Assembly (NCBI GenBank): GCA_903909375.1 | Contig: CAIVVM010000044.1 | Span: forward strand, 1-48,889 | Length of the DNA stretch: 48,889 bases | DNA from: an uncultured Alphaproteobacteria bacterium | Lineage (GTDB): Bacteria; Pseudomonadota; Alphaproteobacteria; Caulobacterales; Caulobacteraceae | Direction: 5' to 3' | Position numbers and translations under genes: made by a program | In this document: piece by piece, positions 26,683 through 35,000 of the stretch | How positions within the stretch are numbered: the stretch's first letter is position 1 | Layout: each line of letters begins with the position of its first letter | The notes under the pieces: model-generated | The model's database searches: none | Seen by the model: only the letters and a program-made list of their open reading frames with translations | Told to the model about the DNA's origin: nothing

Positions 26683-28401
26683 CTACCAGCTCCAGTCCTT
26701 CGCGCTTACCCGACACCCGCCGTCCTTCCAGCCGGTCCAGCCGCGACCGCGCACCACCTGGCCCGGCCGCGCCGCCGTGGCCTCGCCACGCTCCAGCGCC
26801 AGCTGGCCATTGACCACCACCTCGCTGACACCCGTAGCGAACTGCTGCGGTTTCTCGAACGTGGCGTGGTCCTGGATCGTCGCGGGGTCGAAGACCACCA
26901 CATCGGCATAGTTCCCGACCTTCAGCATCCCCCGGTCGCGCAGACCCAGATTGTGCGCAGGCAGGGATGTCAGCTTCCGAACCGCTTCGCTCAGCGTCAG
27001 CCGCTTCTCCTCGCGGACATATTTCGCCAGAAGCCGGGCAAAGTTCCCGTAGGCGCGTGGGTGGGTCGAAGACAGCAGGAACGGCCCCTCGGGCGCACGG
27101 CCCTCGGCGTCTGAGCCGAAGCTCATCCAGGGCAGGGCGGTCTGGCGCGCCACATTGGCCTCATCCATCAGGAAATAGATCACCTGCACCCGGCTCCCGT
27201 CCTCGATCACCAGGTCGATGGCGGCGTCCTGAACACTGACGCCCCTATCCTTCGCGACCTGAGCCAGGGTCTTGCCCGTCAGGGGTTTCAACGCCGGATT
27301 CTTGAACCCCACCAGCAGGGTGCCCTCCGCGCCGGCCTGCAGCATCAGGTTCTCGAAGTTTCCCTTCGTGTCGCGCATTTCGGTCAGCACGCGAGCGCGT
27401 GTCGCCGGATCGTTCAGCCGCTGGGCCCAGGCCTCATAGCCGCCGGCCTGAACCCAGACGGGCATGGCTGCGTCCAGCCCGGTGGAGCCGGCGGGGTAGT
27501 TGTACATGTCCGCTGTGATCCGCAGTCCCTCGGCGCGGGCGGCCTCAATGCGGGCGATCGCCGCGTCGAGTTTTCCCCAGTTATCGCGGCCTGACTGCTT
27601 CAGGTGGTAAATCTCGGCCGGTGCGCCGGATCGCCGCGAGATCTCGATCAACTCGTCGATGGCCTCCAGCAGCCGGTTTCCCTCGGAACGCATGTGGCTG
27701 ATGTACATGCCGCCGCAGCGCCCGGCCTCGCTGGTCAGCGCCACCAGTTCGTCGGTCTCGGCAAAGTTGCCGGAGGCATAGATCAACGATGATCCGACCC
27801 CCATGGCGCCATCTTCCATCGCCTTGACGACCAGCTGGCGCATCTGGAGAAGCTGCGCTGGCGTTGGGTCCACATTGCCTTCCCCCAGCACATGCACCCG
27901 CGCTGTCTCGGCGCCGATGAACGAGGCGACATTCACCGACACGCCTTTGGCCTCCAGGAACCGCAGGTACTCATCGAGGGTGGTCCAGTTGACCGGATAC
28001 TTGATGTCGCCCTGCCGCTGCAGCGCCTCACGCTTCATCTGGGGGTTCAGCGGCCCCATGGAGTTGCCTTCGCCCATCACTTCCAGGGTCACGCCCTGCT
28101 TCAGCACCGACAGCCCGCGACCGTCCTGGATCAGGCTCTGGTTCGACCAGGAGAGCATGTTGATGAAGCCGGGCGTCACGGCCTTGCCCTTGGCGTCCAC
28201 TGTCCTGGCCGCCTGGCCCTCGCAGGCGCCGACGCACACGATCCGCTGGCCCTTGATGGCGACATCGCCCCGCACCGGGTCGCCGCCCGAGCCGTCGTAG
28301 ATAGCGCCGCCCCGGACGATCAGATCATAGGCCGGCGTGGCGGCGCCGGCGACCGCGCCTGCCAGCGCCATGGCTGTCCCAAGCAACGCCCCACGTAACA
28401 T
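26683..28401 (-). CDS. Amidohydrolase-family protein (N-acyl-D-amino-acid deacylase-like) lacking the HxH motif
   Basis: A 572-residue protein with a signal peptide (MLRGALLGTAMALAGAVAGA). It has the domain layout of D-aminoacylases: DLIVRGGAIYDGSGG at the N-terminus, a TIM barrel, and a C-terminal beta cap. The metal site is unusual. The usual PGFID-x-HxH is PGFINMLSW here (Leu83 and Trp85 in the histidine positions), and the cysteine of the GNCG loop is also absent (VMGEGNSMG). The other histidines (His236 in ISHMRSEG, His266 in YHLKQSG) and the catalytic aspartate (Asp431 in GSDAEG) remain. GGAGGAG precedes ATG 28401. Substrate uncertain; it could be a one-metal enzyme or inactive. Confidence 0.75.
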   Translation of the reverse strand: MLRGALLGTAMALAGAVAGAATPAYDLIVRGGAIYDGSGGDPVRGDVAIKGQRIVCVGACEGQAARTVDAKGKAVTPGFINMLSWSNQSLIQDGRGLSVLKQGVTLEVMGEGNSMGPLNPQMKREALQRQGDIKYPVNWTTLDEYLRFLEAKGVSVNVASFIGAETARVHVLGEGNVDPTPAQLLQMRQLVVKAMEDGAMGVGSSLIYASGNFAETDELVALTSEAGRCGGMYISHMRSEGNRLLEAIDELIEISRRSGAPAEIYHLKQSGRDNWGKLDAAIARIEAARAEGLRITADMYNYPAGSTGLDAAMPVWVQAGGYEAWAQRLNDPATRARVLTEMRDTKGNFENLMLQAGAEGTLLVGFKNPALKPLTGKTLAQVAKDRGVSVQDAAIDLVIEDGSRVQVIYFLMDEANVARQTALPWMSFGSDAEGRAPEGPFLLSSTHPRAYGNFARLLAKYVREEKRLTLSEAVRKLTSLPAHNLGLRDRGMLKVGNYADVVVFDPATIQDHATFEKPQQFATGVSEVVVNGQLALERGEATAARPGQVVRGRGWTGWKDGGCRVSAKDWSW

Positions 28402-28625
28402 CGCTGTCTCCTCCCGCACGCTGGAACCTTACGGAGAATACACCTGACAACCGGCTCGCTGTCTGCATTTTCCCCGGCCAATGGCAACCGCGCCTCGTAG
28501 AGGTAGTGGTGGAGGGTACAAGCTACGCGCTCCGCGCCACAGCCATTCGAAACGTATTCGATGGATGGGGCCTACCCCTTCTACCCCCCGGCCTTCGGGC
28601 GAAACCCCCGGTGGGCGGTAAGGCC

Positions 28626-29741
28626 CTACCGCTTCCGGACAAACACCGTCCCGGCCGAGTATCCCGCCCCGAACGAGCAGATCAGGCCGGTCTCGCCCGC
28701 CGCAAAGTCCTCATTGGCCTTGTGGAAGGCGATGATCGAACCGGCAGACGAGGTGTTGGCATATTCGTCCAGGATGATCACGTTCTCGCCGGGCGCCGGA
28801 TCGCGGCCCAGCACGCGTTTGCCGATCATGACGTTCATGTTGATGTTGGCCTGGTGCAGCCACATGCGCTTCAGGGCTTGGGGATCGATGCCGATGTCGC
28901 GAGCGTGCTCGACGATCATTTCCGAGACCATCGGCACCACCTCGCGGAACACCTTGCGGCCTTCCTGGACGAACAGCTTGTCCGGCGCCCCGATGCCCTC
29001 AGGCGCGGCGCGGTTCAGAAAGCCGAAATTGTTGCGGATGTTGTTGGAGAACTGGGTCTTGAGCCGTGTGCCCAGAATGTCCCAGCCGCCTGTCGCCTGA
29101 TCCTCGGCCTCGACAATCACAGCCGTCGCCACATCGCCGAAGATGAAGTGACTGTCGCGATCCCGGAAGTTCAGGTGGCCCGAACAGATCTCGGGGTTCA
29201 CCATCAGCACGGCGCGCGCAGAGCCCGACGCCACGAAGTCGGCCGCCGTCTTGATGCCAAACGTGGCCGATGAGCAGGCCACGTTCATGTCAAAAGCGAA
29301 GCCCTCGATGCCCAGCGCCTGCTGCACCTCGATGGCCATGGCCGGATAGGCGCGCTGCATGTTGGAGGCCGCACAGATCACAGCGCCGATCTCGGAGACC
29401 GGCTTGCCCCAACGGGCGATCGCCTCGCGCGCGGCCTCGACTGCCATCTCGGCCAGGACCGAGATTTCCTCGTTGGACCGTTCTGGAATGTTGGGGGTCA
29501 TCCGCTCAGGGTCGACCAGACCGCTCTTGTCCACGACGAATCGCGACTTGATGCCCGAGGCCTTCTCGATGAATTCGGCGGAAGAGGGAATCAGCGCCTG
29601 AACCTCTCCGGCCTCTATCTCGGCGGCGTGGCTCGCGTTGAAGCGCTCGACGTAGGTGTTGAAGGTTTCCACCAACTCGGCGTTGGAGAGGCTCTGGGGC
29701 GGCGTATAGAGCCCCGTGGCGGCGATCACCGCATTGATCAT
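28626..29741 (-). CDS. Beta-ketoacyl-ACP synthase III family protein
   Basis: This 371-residue condensing enzyme has the KAS III catalytic triad: Cys156 in NVACSSATFG, His296 in WLHQANINMN and Asn329 in YANTSSAGS. It is longer than typical FabH (about 320) and has an insertion around residues 20-75. This matches the FabH-like enzymes of alphaproteobacteria and pseudomonads that initiate or extend fatty-acid-like chains; the substrate is uncertain. ATG 29741 has GGGAG seven bases upstream; the longer in-frame start at 29882 is not supported. The small membrane protein gene is divergent from it. Confidence 0.87.
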   Translation of the reverse strand: MINAVIAATGLYTPPQSLSNAELVETFNTYVERFNASHAAEIEAGEVQALIPSSAEFIEKASGIKSRFVVDKSGLVDPERMTPNIPERSNEEISVLAEMAVEAAREAIARWGKPVSEIGAVICAASNMQRAYPAMAIEVQQALGIEGFAFDMNVACSSATFGIKTAADFVASGSARAVLMVNPEICSGHLNFRDRDSHFIFGDVATAVIVEAEDQATGGWDILGTRLKTQFSNNIRNNFGFLNRAAPEGIGAPDKLFVQEGRKVFREVVPMVSEMIVEHARDIGIDPQALKRMWLHQANINMNVMIGKRVLGRDPAPGENVIILDEYANTSSAGSIIAFHKANEDFAAGETGLICSFGAGYSAGTVFVRKR

Positions 29742-29874
29742 GAAACGTCTCCCGGACTTTCGGCGACTGATAGCACGACCGTGGCGGGCGTCACGGCCAG
29801 AGTCGCAGATTGCGTTTTCCTTGACCTCGATCCGTCGCCCGCCCAGGTTCGCGGGAACAACGTGCGAGGGCAGG

Positions 29875-30264
29875 GTGGACAAGGCCTATCTGATTCAACT
29901 GGCCGCTTCGACGGCGGCGGTGTCGGTGCTGGTGGGGTTGGCGGCCTGGGCGAAGATCGCCAGACCGGTCGGACCGCTGAACCTGGCGCGGGCGCAGGAG
30001 CTCCTGTCCGAGGAGTTCCCGGGGCGGTCCCTGGACCAGGTGTGGGTAGCCACCGATGGCGCGGGCGCACTTGCGCGGTCCGGGGGCATGGCGCTGGTGC
30101 TCTGCCGGGTGGGAGACGGCTTTGCCGCGCGTCAGATTCCCTGGGCTCAGGCGGTGTCGTCCAGCTTCCGGAATGGCCGTCTGCGCATCGATCTCTCGGA
30201 CATTTCCGCACCTGTCGCGACGATCAGTCTGCCCTCATGGCCCCCGAAGGATCTGGCCGCGTGA
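29875..30264 (+). CDS. Small membrane-anchored protein upstream of a hydroxylase
   Basis: The 129-residue product starts at GTG 29875 (GAGGG at 29866-29870, four bases upstream). It has one N-terminal membrane segment (LIQLAASTAAVSVLVGLAAW) and a soluble tail (residues about 35-129) with no motif I recognise. The stop codon overlaps the GTG start of the next gene (GTGA), so the two are translationally coupled. It may be a partner of that hydroxylase. The earlier in-frame ATG at 29716 runs antisense through the KAS III start and is rejected. Confidence 0.6.
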   Translation: MDKAYLIQLAASTAAVSVLVGLAAWAKIARPVGPLNLARAQELLSEEFPGRSLDQVWVATDGAGALARSGGMALVLCRVGDGFAARQIPWAQAVSSSFRNGRLRIDLSDISAPVATISLPSWPPKDLAA

Positions 30265-31175
30265 AGGACTTCAACCCGGTTCAACTGGCGACGCCGATCT
30301 TCATCGTCACCATCATCCTGGAGATTGTTCTGGCGCGCCTGGGCAAGGCGAAGGCCAACTACGAGGCGCGCGACACGGCGGTATCGCTGGGCATGGGGCT
30401 GTTCTCCGGCGCGGCGGGCCTGCTGACCGCCGGCCTCGTCGTGGCGTCCACGCTGTGGGTATATGAACATCGCCTGTTCGAGATCCCGATGACGGCGATC
30501 TGGGCCTGGGCGGCGATCTTCCTGCTGGAGGATCTGACCTATTACTGGTTCCACCGCCTCAGCCATGAGCGGCGCTTCTGGTGGGCGGCGCACGTCAATC
30601 ACCACACGTCCCAGCACTACAATCTGTCGACGGCGCTCCGTCAGACCTGGACCGGCGGCGTCGCCGGAACCTGGGCGCTTTGGCTGCCGCTGGCGTTCCT
30701 CGGGTTCCCGCCGGCGATGATCGCGATCCAGAAGGGAATCAGCCTCGTCTATCAGTACTGGATCCACACCGAGGCGATCCGCCGGATGCCGAAGTGGTTC
30801 GAGGCGGTGTTCAACACACCGTCGCATCATCGGGTCCATCACGCCCGCAACCCGCGCTACCTCGATAGCAACTACGCGGGCATCCTGATCATCTGGGACA
30901 GGTTGTTCGGCACCTTCCAGCCAGAGCTTGATGAGGAACCCTGTCGCTACGGGACTGTGAAAAACCTGGCCACTTTCAACATCCTGCGCGTGGCCTTCCA
31001 TGAGTGGATCGGCATGGCGGCCGACGTTGTGCGGCACCCGCGCCACGCTCTGGGCTACATCTTCGGCCGCCCGGGCTGGAGCCACGACGGCAGTCGAGAC
31101 ACCAGCGTGACCCTGAAGGCGGCGTGGCGCCAGCAACAGGCCCGGGCCGCTCCGGAACCGGAAGCCGGAACCTGA
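30261..31175 (+). CDS. Sterol desaturase / fatty acid hydroxylase family protein
   Basis: This 304-residue integral membrane di-iron protein has the histidine-box pattern of the fatty acid hydroxylase superfamily: WFHRLSHE, HVNHHTSQHYN and SHHRVHH. At least four hydrophobic segments surround them (VTIILEIVLA near the start, GLFSGAAGLLTAGLVVAS, WAWAAIFLLEDL and TWALWLPLAFLGFPP). It probably hydroxylates or desaturates a lipid tail. GTG 30261 overlaps the preceding TGA, with AAGGAT about ten bases upstream. The frame continues upstream, but the N-terminus from this GTG (KDFNPVQLATPIFIV) is where the hydrophobic protein begins. Confidence 0.88.
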   Translation: MKDFNPVQLATPIFIVTIILEIVLARLGKAKANYEARDTAVSLGMGLFSGAAGLLTAGLVVASTLWVYEHRLFEIPMTAIWAWAAIFLLEDLTYYWFHRLSHERRFWWAAHVNHHTSQHYNLSTALRQTWTGGVAGTWALWLPLAFLGFPPAMIAIQKGISLVYQYWIHTEAIRRMPKWFEAVFNTPSHHRVHHARNPRYLDSNYAGILIIWDRLFGTFQPELDEEPCRYGTVKNLATFNILRVAFHEWIGMAADVVRHPRHALGYIFGRPGWSHDGSRDTSVTLKAAWRQQQARAAPEPEAGT

Positions 31176-31203
31176 AGCGCGACAATCTGACGTGGATACC
31201 GGG

Positions 31204-32007
31204 TCAGGCGACCGTCCTGGCCATGGATTGAATCGCAGCCGCCGTTTCGGCATTGGCGGGGAAGAAAGTCTCCAGGGTCAGCTCCGAGAGCGTGATTTCC
31301 GTGGCCGTGCCAAAGACGGTTGTGGTGACAAGGAAGGACAGCAGCTGGCCCTCGATCTGCATTTCCAGAGGCATGGCGATGCCGTCCAGCGGTGCGCCCT
31401 GGGTCGCCCGTGACCCGGCGGCGGATCCGGGAAAGGCGCGCAGTTCGCTCAACAGCGCCACCAGTCCTTCGTCTGCCGTGATGTCGATCTCGCGCCGCAG
31501 CCGCTCGAGGATATAGGTCCGCCAGACGTCCAGATTGACGATGCGCGGCGCCAGTCCAAGAGGGTGCAGGCTCATTCTCAGGACGTTGACCTGACCGGCG
31601 AGCAACTGAGGGTCGACCCCTGCCATCAGCGGCGCCACGGCGCGATTGGCCGCCACGAGATTCCAGCCGCGATCAACGGCGAGGGCCGGAAAGGGTTCGT
31701 GACCTGTCAGGATCAGGTCGACGGCCGTGCGGGCGGCGCTGAGGGCAGGGTGTCCAAGATCCCGCTGTGGAAATACGGGCGCGAAACCGGCCGCGACCAG
31801 CAGGGTGTTGCGTTCCCGCAGTGGAACCTCCAGCCGCTCGGCGAGGCGCAGCACCATCTCGCGGCTGGGTCGGGCGCGCCCGGTTTCCATGAAACTCAGA
31901 TGTCGTGTTGAAATCTCGGCGTCGAGCGCCAGGTCGAGCTGGCTGAGATGGCGACGTTGCCGCCAGGTGCGTAATTGATCGCCAAGAGGGCTGGACAGCT
32001 GGTTCAT
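31204..32007 (-). CDS. XRE-family regulator with MmyB-like ligand-binding domain
   Basis: A 267-residue regulator. The helix-turn-helix domain is at residues about 8-68 (RTWRQRRHLSQLDLALDAEI, then STRHLSFMETGRARPSREMV). The C-terminal domain at about 90-265 (LAVDRGWNLVAANRAVAPLM) has the PAS-like MmyB fold known from XRE regulators that bind small or lipophilic molecules. The target is unknown. It is convergent with the hydroxylase gene and 53 bp downstream of nadQ on the same strand, so it could be a distal gene of that transcript. Confidence 0.85.
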   Translation of the reverse strand: MNQLSSPLGDQLRTWRQRRHLSQLDLALDAEISTRHLSFMETGRARPSREMVLRLAERLEVPLRERNTLLVAAGFAPVFPQRDLGHPALSAARTAVDLILTGHEPFPALAVDRGWNLVAANRAVAPLMAGVDPQLLAGQVNVLRMSLHPLGLAPRIVNLDVWRTYILERLRREIDITADEGLVALLSELRAFPGSAAGSRATQGAPLDGIAMPLEMQIEGQLLSFLVTTTVFGTATEITLSELTLETFFPANAETAAAIQSMARTVA

Positions 32008-32060
32008 GGCCGCAATGCTAGGGCGACATCCGCCTCACATCCATGACCTTCGAGGTAACG

Positions 32061-33023
32061 CTATTCCCTCAGGAGGGGCAGGCTCAGTCCGGAAACGGGC
32101 CGTGCGCCCAGGATTTCCCGCCGGAATCGGTACAGCTCGGCCGGGCGCCCGCCGGTCTCGGCGTCCAGTCGGCCAAGGCCCTCGACCAGTTCGGCCCGCT
32201 CCAGCGCTCGCCGGAAATTCTGCTTGTGCAGCGGCACGCCCGCGATCGCTTCCACGGTCCGTTGCAAGGCCGAAAGGGTGAAGGCGTCCGGCATCAGCTC
32301 AAACACCACAGGACGATACTTCAGTTTTCCGCGAAGCCGTCCCAATGCGGTGGCCAGAATTCTCCGGTGGTCGGAGATCATGGCCTCGCCGACGGCGGCG
32401 ATCAGCTGGTCGGAGCGCGATGGCGCGGTTTCCCCGCGGTCGCGCGCGGCTTCCTGTACCAGCCCTGCTTCGTAGAGCAGTTCGTAGCGTTCGATCACCC
32501 GTTCCTCGTTCCAGGGTGCGTCGTCGAGCGCAAACAACAGGCGTACGCGGGCCAGCCGCTGGGCGTCGCCGCCGCTCCAGGCGCGCAACGCGGTCTCGAT
32601 CGGGGCCAGGGCCGGGGGCCGTCCGATGCGCCAGTCTTCCCAGGGAAATATCTGCGACCAGGGCCGCCAGGTGCTGCCCGCAAAGTGGGTGTCTACGGCG
32701 GCCGGAGCCAGCGCAAGATACCCGATGGAAATCACCCGCGCCGCCGCATCGCCGTCGCCCAGATCGGCGAGCGGCGCGTCGCGGCCCTTGTCACCAAAGG
32801 TGTAGAGTTGCTCGACATACCCCAGATCGAACCGTGTCTGCTCGGTCACGAAGGCGCGCAACGCAAGCTCGAACGTCCGGTGGCCATCGGGATCAAACGG
32901 ACCGAAAGGCAGGCCGGTCAGGTTGCCGCTGGCCGCCTTGTGACGAACAGTCAGGGCCGCCGCCTCGCCATCCTTGATGGCCACCACCACAGCGGAAAGG
33001 CCGATAACCAGCGAACTGTTCAT
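32061..33023 (-). CDS. nadQ: NAD biosynthesis transcriptional regulator (NadQ/NrtR type, Nudix + winged helix)
   Basis: The 320-residue protein combines a Nudix-like domain (residues about 5-150; no complete Nudix box, so probably a sensor rather than an enzyme) with a C-terminal winged-helix segment (residues about 225-310: FTLSALQRTVEAIAGVPLHK, then NFRRALERAELVEGLGR). This matches the alphaproteobacterial NadQ/COG4111 group, which represses NAD synthesis genes; I rely on memory of that family. The ATG overlaps the TGA of the upstream HD hydrolase (ATGA), implying translational coupling. No nad gene is adjacent. Confidence 0.75.
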   Translation of the reverse strand: MNSSLVIGLSAVVVAIKDGEAAALTVRHKAASGNLTGLPFGPFDPDGHRTFELALRAFVTEQTRFDLGYVEQLYTFGDKGRDAPLADLGDGDAAARVISIGYLALAPAAVDTHFAGSTWRPWSQIFPWEDWRIGRPPALAPIETALRAWSGGDAQRLARVRLLFALDDAPWNEERVIERYELLYEAGLVQEAARDRGETAPSRSDQLIAAVGEAMISDHRRILATALGRLRGKLKYRPVVFELMPDAFTLSALQRTVEAIAGVPLHKQNFRRALERAELVEGLGRLDAETGGRPAELYRFRREILGARPVSGLSLPLLRE

Positions 33024-33664
33024 GGCGCGCTGACGCCAGGCGTGTGCGGGCGATAGCCGGCCGCCTCTGACAAGGCTTCGAAACGGCGCACATACCGGGC
33101 CTGTGCCGCGAACGGCGCCTCGGGTTCAATGTGCAGACTGTAGCCGGCCGGTGGCGCACCAAAGAGTTCGATCGCCTCATCCCGCGCAAACCCCGCCAAT
33201 TGCGTCGCCTCGAAGAAGGCGCAGGCGCGGTCGGCCTGCTTGATCAGAACCTTGATCTCGGCGGGCGTTTTGGCGGGCAGGCCGAACCGGGTGTGAATGA
33301 CGTGCTCCAGCCGTTCCTCGAACAGCTTGTAGTCATACCCCAGCGCCGCCTTGAACGGCGAGATCATGTCGCCGATCACATACTCCGAGGCGTCGTGCAG
33401 CAGGGCGGCAAGACGCCAGCGCGGCGCAATGTCGGGCTGCAGGTGCGCTACGATCTCCTCGACCACCACCGAGTGCTGGGCCACCGAGAAGGCGTGCTCG
33501 CCGATCGTCTGGCCGTTCCAGCGCGCGACCCTCGCCAGACCATGCGCGATATCCTCGATCTCCACGTCCATGGGGGAGGGATCCAGCAGGTCTAGCCGCC
33601 GTCCAGAGAGCATGCGCTGCCACGCGCGCGAGATAGCGCTCTTGCGGGGCAACCCTTTCCTCAC
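33020..33664 (-). CDS. HD-domain phosphohydrolase (YfbR-like)
   Basis: A 214-residue HD-family protein. The metal-binding residues are in NGQTIGEHAFSVAQHS (His) and LAALLHDASEYVIGD (His-Asp). Relatives such as YfbR hydrolyse deoxynucleoside monophosphates. The start is GTG 33664, with GGGAGG at 33674-33679, nine bases upstream; later ATGs at 33613 or 33571 would remove the conserved AWQRMLSGRRLDLLDPSP region. The stop overlaps the nadQ start by one base. Coupling of a nucleotide hydrolase to an NAD regulator fits a role in nucleotide or NAD homeostasis, which is inference. Confidence 0.85.
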   Translation of the reverse strand: MRKGLPRKSAISRAWQRMLSGRRLDLLDPSPMDVEIEDIAHGLARVARWNGQTIGEHAFSVAQHSVVVEEIVAHLQPDIAPRWRLAALLHDASEYVIGDMISPFKAALGYDYKLFEERLEHVIHTRFGLPAKTPAEIKVLIKQADRACAFFEATQLAGFARDEAIELFGAPPAGYSLHIEPEAPFAAQARYVRRFEALSEAAGYRPHTPGVSAP

Positions 33665-33707
33665 GCGAACGTTCCTCCCGATCTGCCCCTTTGAACTGAC
33701 CCAGGAC

Positions 33708-33721
33708 TTGCGAAAGATCAA
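33708..33721. promoter_or_regulatory. Possible FNR/FixK-type site upstream of universal stress gene
   Basis: TTGCGAAAGATCAA differs by one base from the TTGA-N6-TCAA core of Fnr/FixK sites (and by two from TTGAT-N4-ATCAA). Its centre is 56 bp upstream of ATG 33771. A -10-like TCTACA is about 33 bp downstream. Universal stress genes are often controlled by this regulator family in other proteobacteria, so the site is plausible but not proven. Confidence 0.3.
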
Positions 33722-33770
33722 TGGAGGTCCAGTGTGAGGCCGTCACTGTCTACAGAGAAAAGGATGCTCC

Positions 33771-34583
33771 ATGAGCTGGGCCCGTATCATGGCGCCGCTG
33801 TCCGGCGGCAAAGGGGATGACGAAGCTGTACGCGCAGCGGCGATGCTGTCCGGTGCGTTCGACGCAGAACTGGCCGGAGTTTACACGCCGGCGGACCTGG
33901 CGGACGTCATGCCGTGGATGGGTGAGGGGTTCCTCGGCGGGGTTCAGACGACGGCGCTGGAGTCCCTGAAGGAGGCCACTTCGGCCGGCGAGGCCAACGC
34001 CCGGGCGACCTTCGCGGCCTCCACTTACGCGAAAAAGCAGTTCGTGAGCCTTCAGACCCCGGTCTGGGCCGGCCTTTCGGCGGAAAGCCGGCTCTCCGAT
34101 GTGATCGTCTTCACCAGCGACGCATCGCGGGGGCGGGGTCCATTGGCCGAGGCGTTCCAGCAGATGGTCGCCGATGAGCAGCGTCCGGTGCTGGTGGCGC
34201 GGAAAGGCTTGGAGATAGGCGGCGTCGTCGCCGTGGCCTGGGATGGCGGTAAGGAGGCATCGCGCGCCGCACGACTGGCGACACCCCTGCTGGAGAAAGC
34301 TTCCAGGGTGGTGATCATCGCCGTACCCAAAGCCAGTTCGCGCACTTTCGATCCTGTGCGGTTGCAGGGCTACTACGCGGCGCGCGGCGTGACTTCGGAG
34401 GTCCTGGCATTGGCCGACAGCGGAGATGCCGCGCCGGCGATCCTGCGGGCGGCGGCGTCAGTGGGCGCCGGAATCCTCGTGGCCGGCGCCTTTGGCCATC
34501 CCCGGCTTCAGGAATTCATCTTTGGCGGAACCACCCGGACACTTCTGAACGCGGATTCGCCATCGCTGTTTCTCTCTCACTGA
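33771..34583 (+). CDS. Tandem universal stress protein (two UspA domains)
   Basis: A 270-residue cytoplasmic protein with two UspA-like domains, one at about residues 1-145 and one at 150-270. The second ends with the UspA nucleotide-binding pattern GAFGHPRLQEFIFGGTTRTLL. The first domain is more divergent, without a clear ATP-binding glycine motif. The gene is divergent from the HD hydrolase, and AAGGA is well placed before the ATG. The next gene follows after 22 bp and may be co-transcribed. Confidence 0.85.
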   Translation: MSWARIMAPLSGGKGDDEAVRAAAMLSGAFDAELAGVYTPADLADVMPWMGEGFLGGVQTTALESLKEATSAGEANARATFAASTYAKKQFVSLQTPVWAGLSAESRLSDVIVFTSDASRGRGPLAEAFQQMVADEQRPVLVARKGLEIGGVVAVAWDGGKEASRAARLATPLLEKASRVVIIAVPKASSRTFDPVRLQGYYAARGVTSEVLALADSGDAAPAILRAAASVGAGILVAGAFGHPRLQEFIFGGTTRTLLNADSPSLFLSH

Positions 34584-34605
34584 ACTTTAATCAGGATCCC
34601 ACGTC

Positions 34606-34980
34606 ATGACCTTGTCACGCATTACCATGCGTCTGGCCCGTAACCCTGGCACCGAGTTCGCCGGCGGCGACGATCATCGAGGCTACGCCCTGACCGCGCC
34701 GCTGACCGCTGAAGGTCATCTGGACGAGGCAGCCTATGGCAAGTCCCGTGACCACTGCACCGTGCGCCGGTTCGCGCCCGATGAGGCGGCGGTCGAGGGC
34801 CGTCTCGCGCGCAAGGGCAAGAACTGGTTCTTTGACTATGACGCCGCAGCGTCCGACGACGACGAGCCCGTCTATCGTCTGGGCATGCACCGCTTCGCCG
34901 TTGGAGAGTACGTGACCGTTTCAGATGAAGACGGTCGCCCGCTTACCTACAAGGTCGTCGAGATCCAGCCTGCAGGGTGA
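34606..34980 (+). CDS. Conserved hypothetical protein
   Basis: A 124-residue soluble protein with no recognised domain. It is rich in acidic residues (FDYDAAASDDDEPVYRLG near residue 85) and ends with a beta-rich stretch (FAVGEYVTVSDEDGRPLTYK). I recall similar short alphaproteobacterial proteins of unknown function. The ATG at 34606 fits the 22-bp spacing from the universal stress gene, which suggests co-expression. No function is proposed. Confidence 0.6.
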   Translation: MTLSRITMRLARNPGTEFAGGDDHRGYALTAPLTAEGHLDEAAYGKSRDHCTVRRFAPDEAAVEGRLARKGKNWFFDYDAAASDDDEPVYRLGMHRFAVGEYVTVSDEDGRPLTYKVVEIQPAG

Positions 34981-35000
34981 AAGATCGCTACTCCGTAGGC

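Noticed and set aside
28420..28625. Inverted and direct G/C-rich repeats between the amidohydrolase and KAS III genes as a terminator
   Set aside because: Pairing is irregular and no U tract follows on the minus strand.
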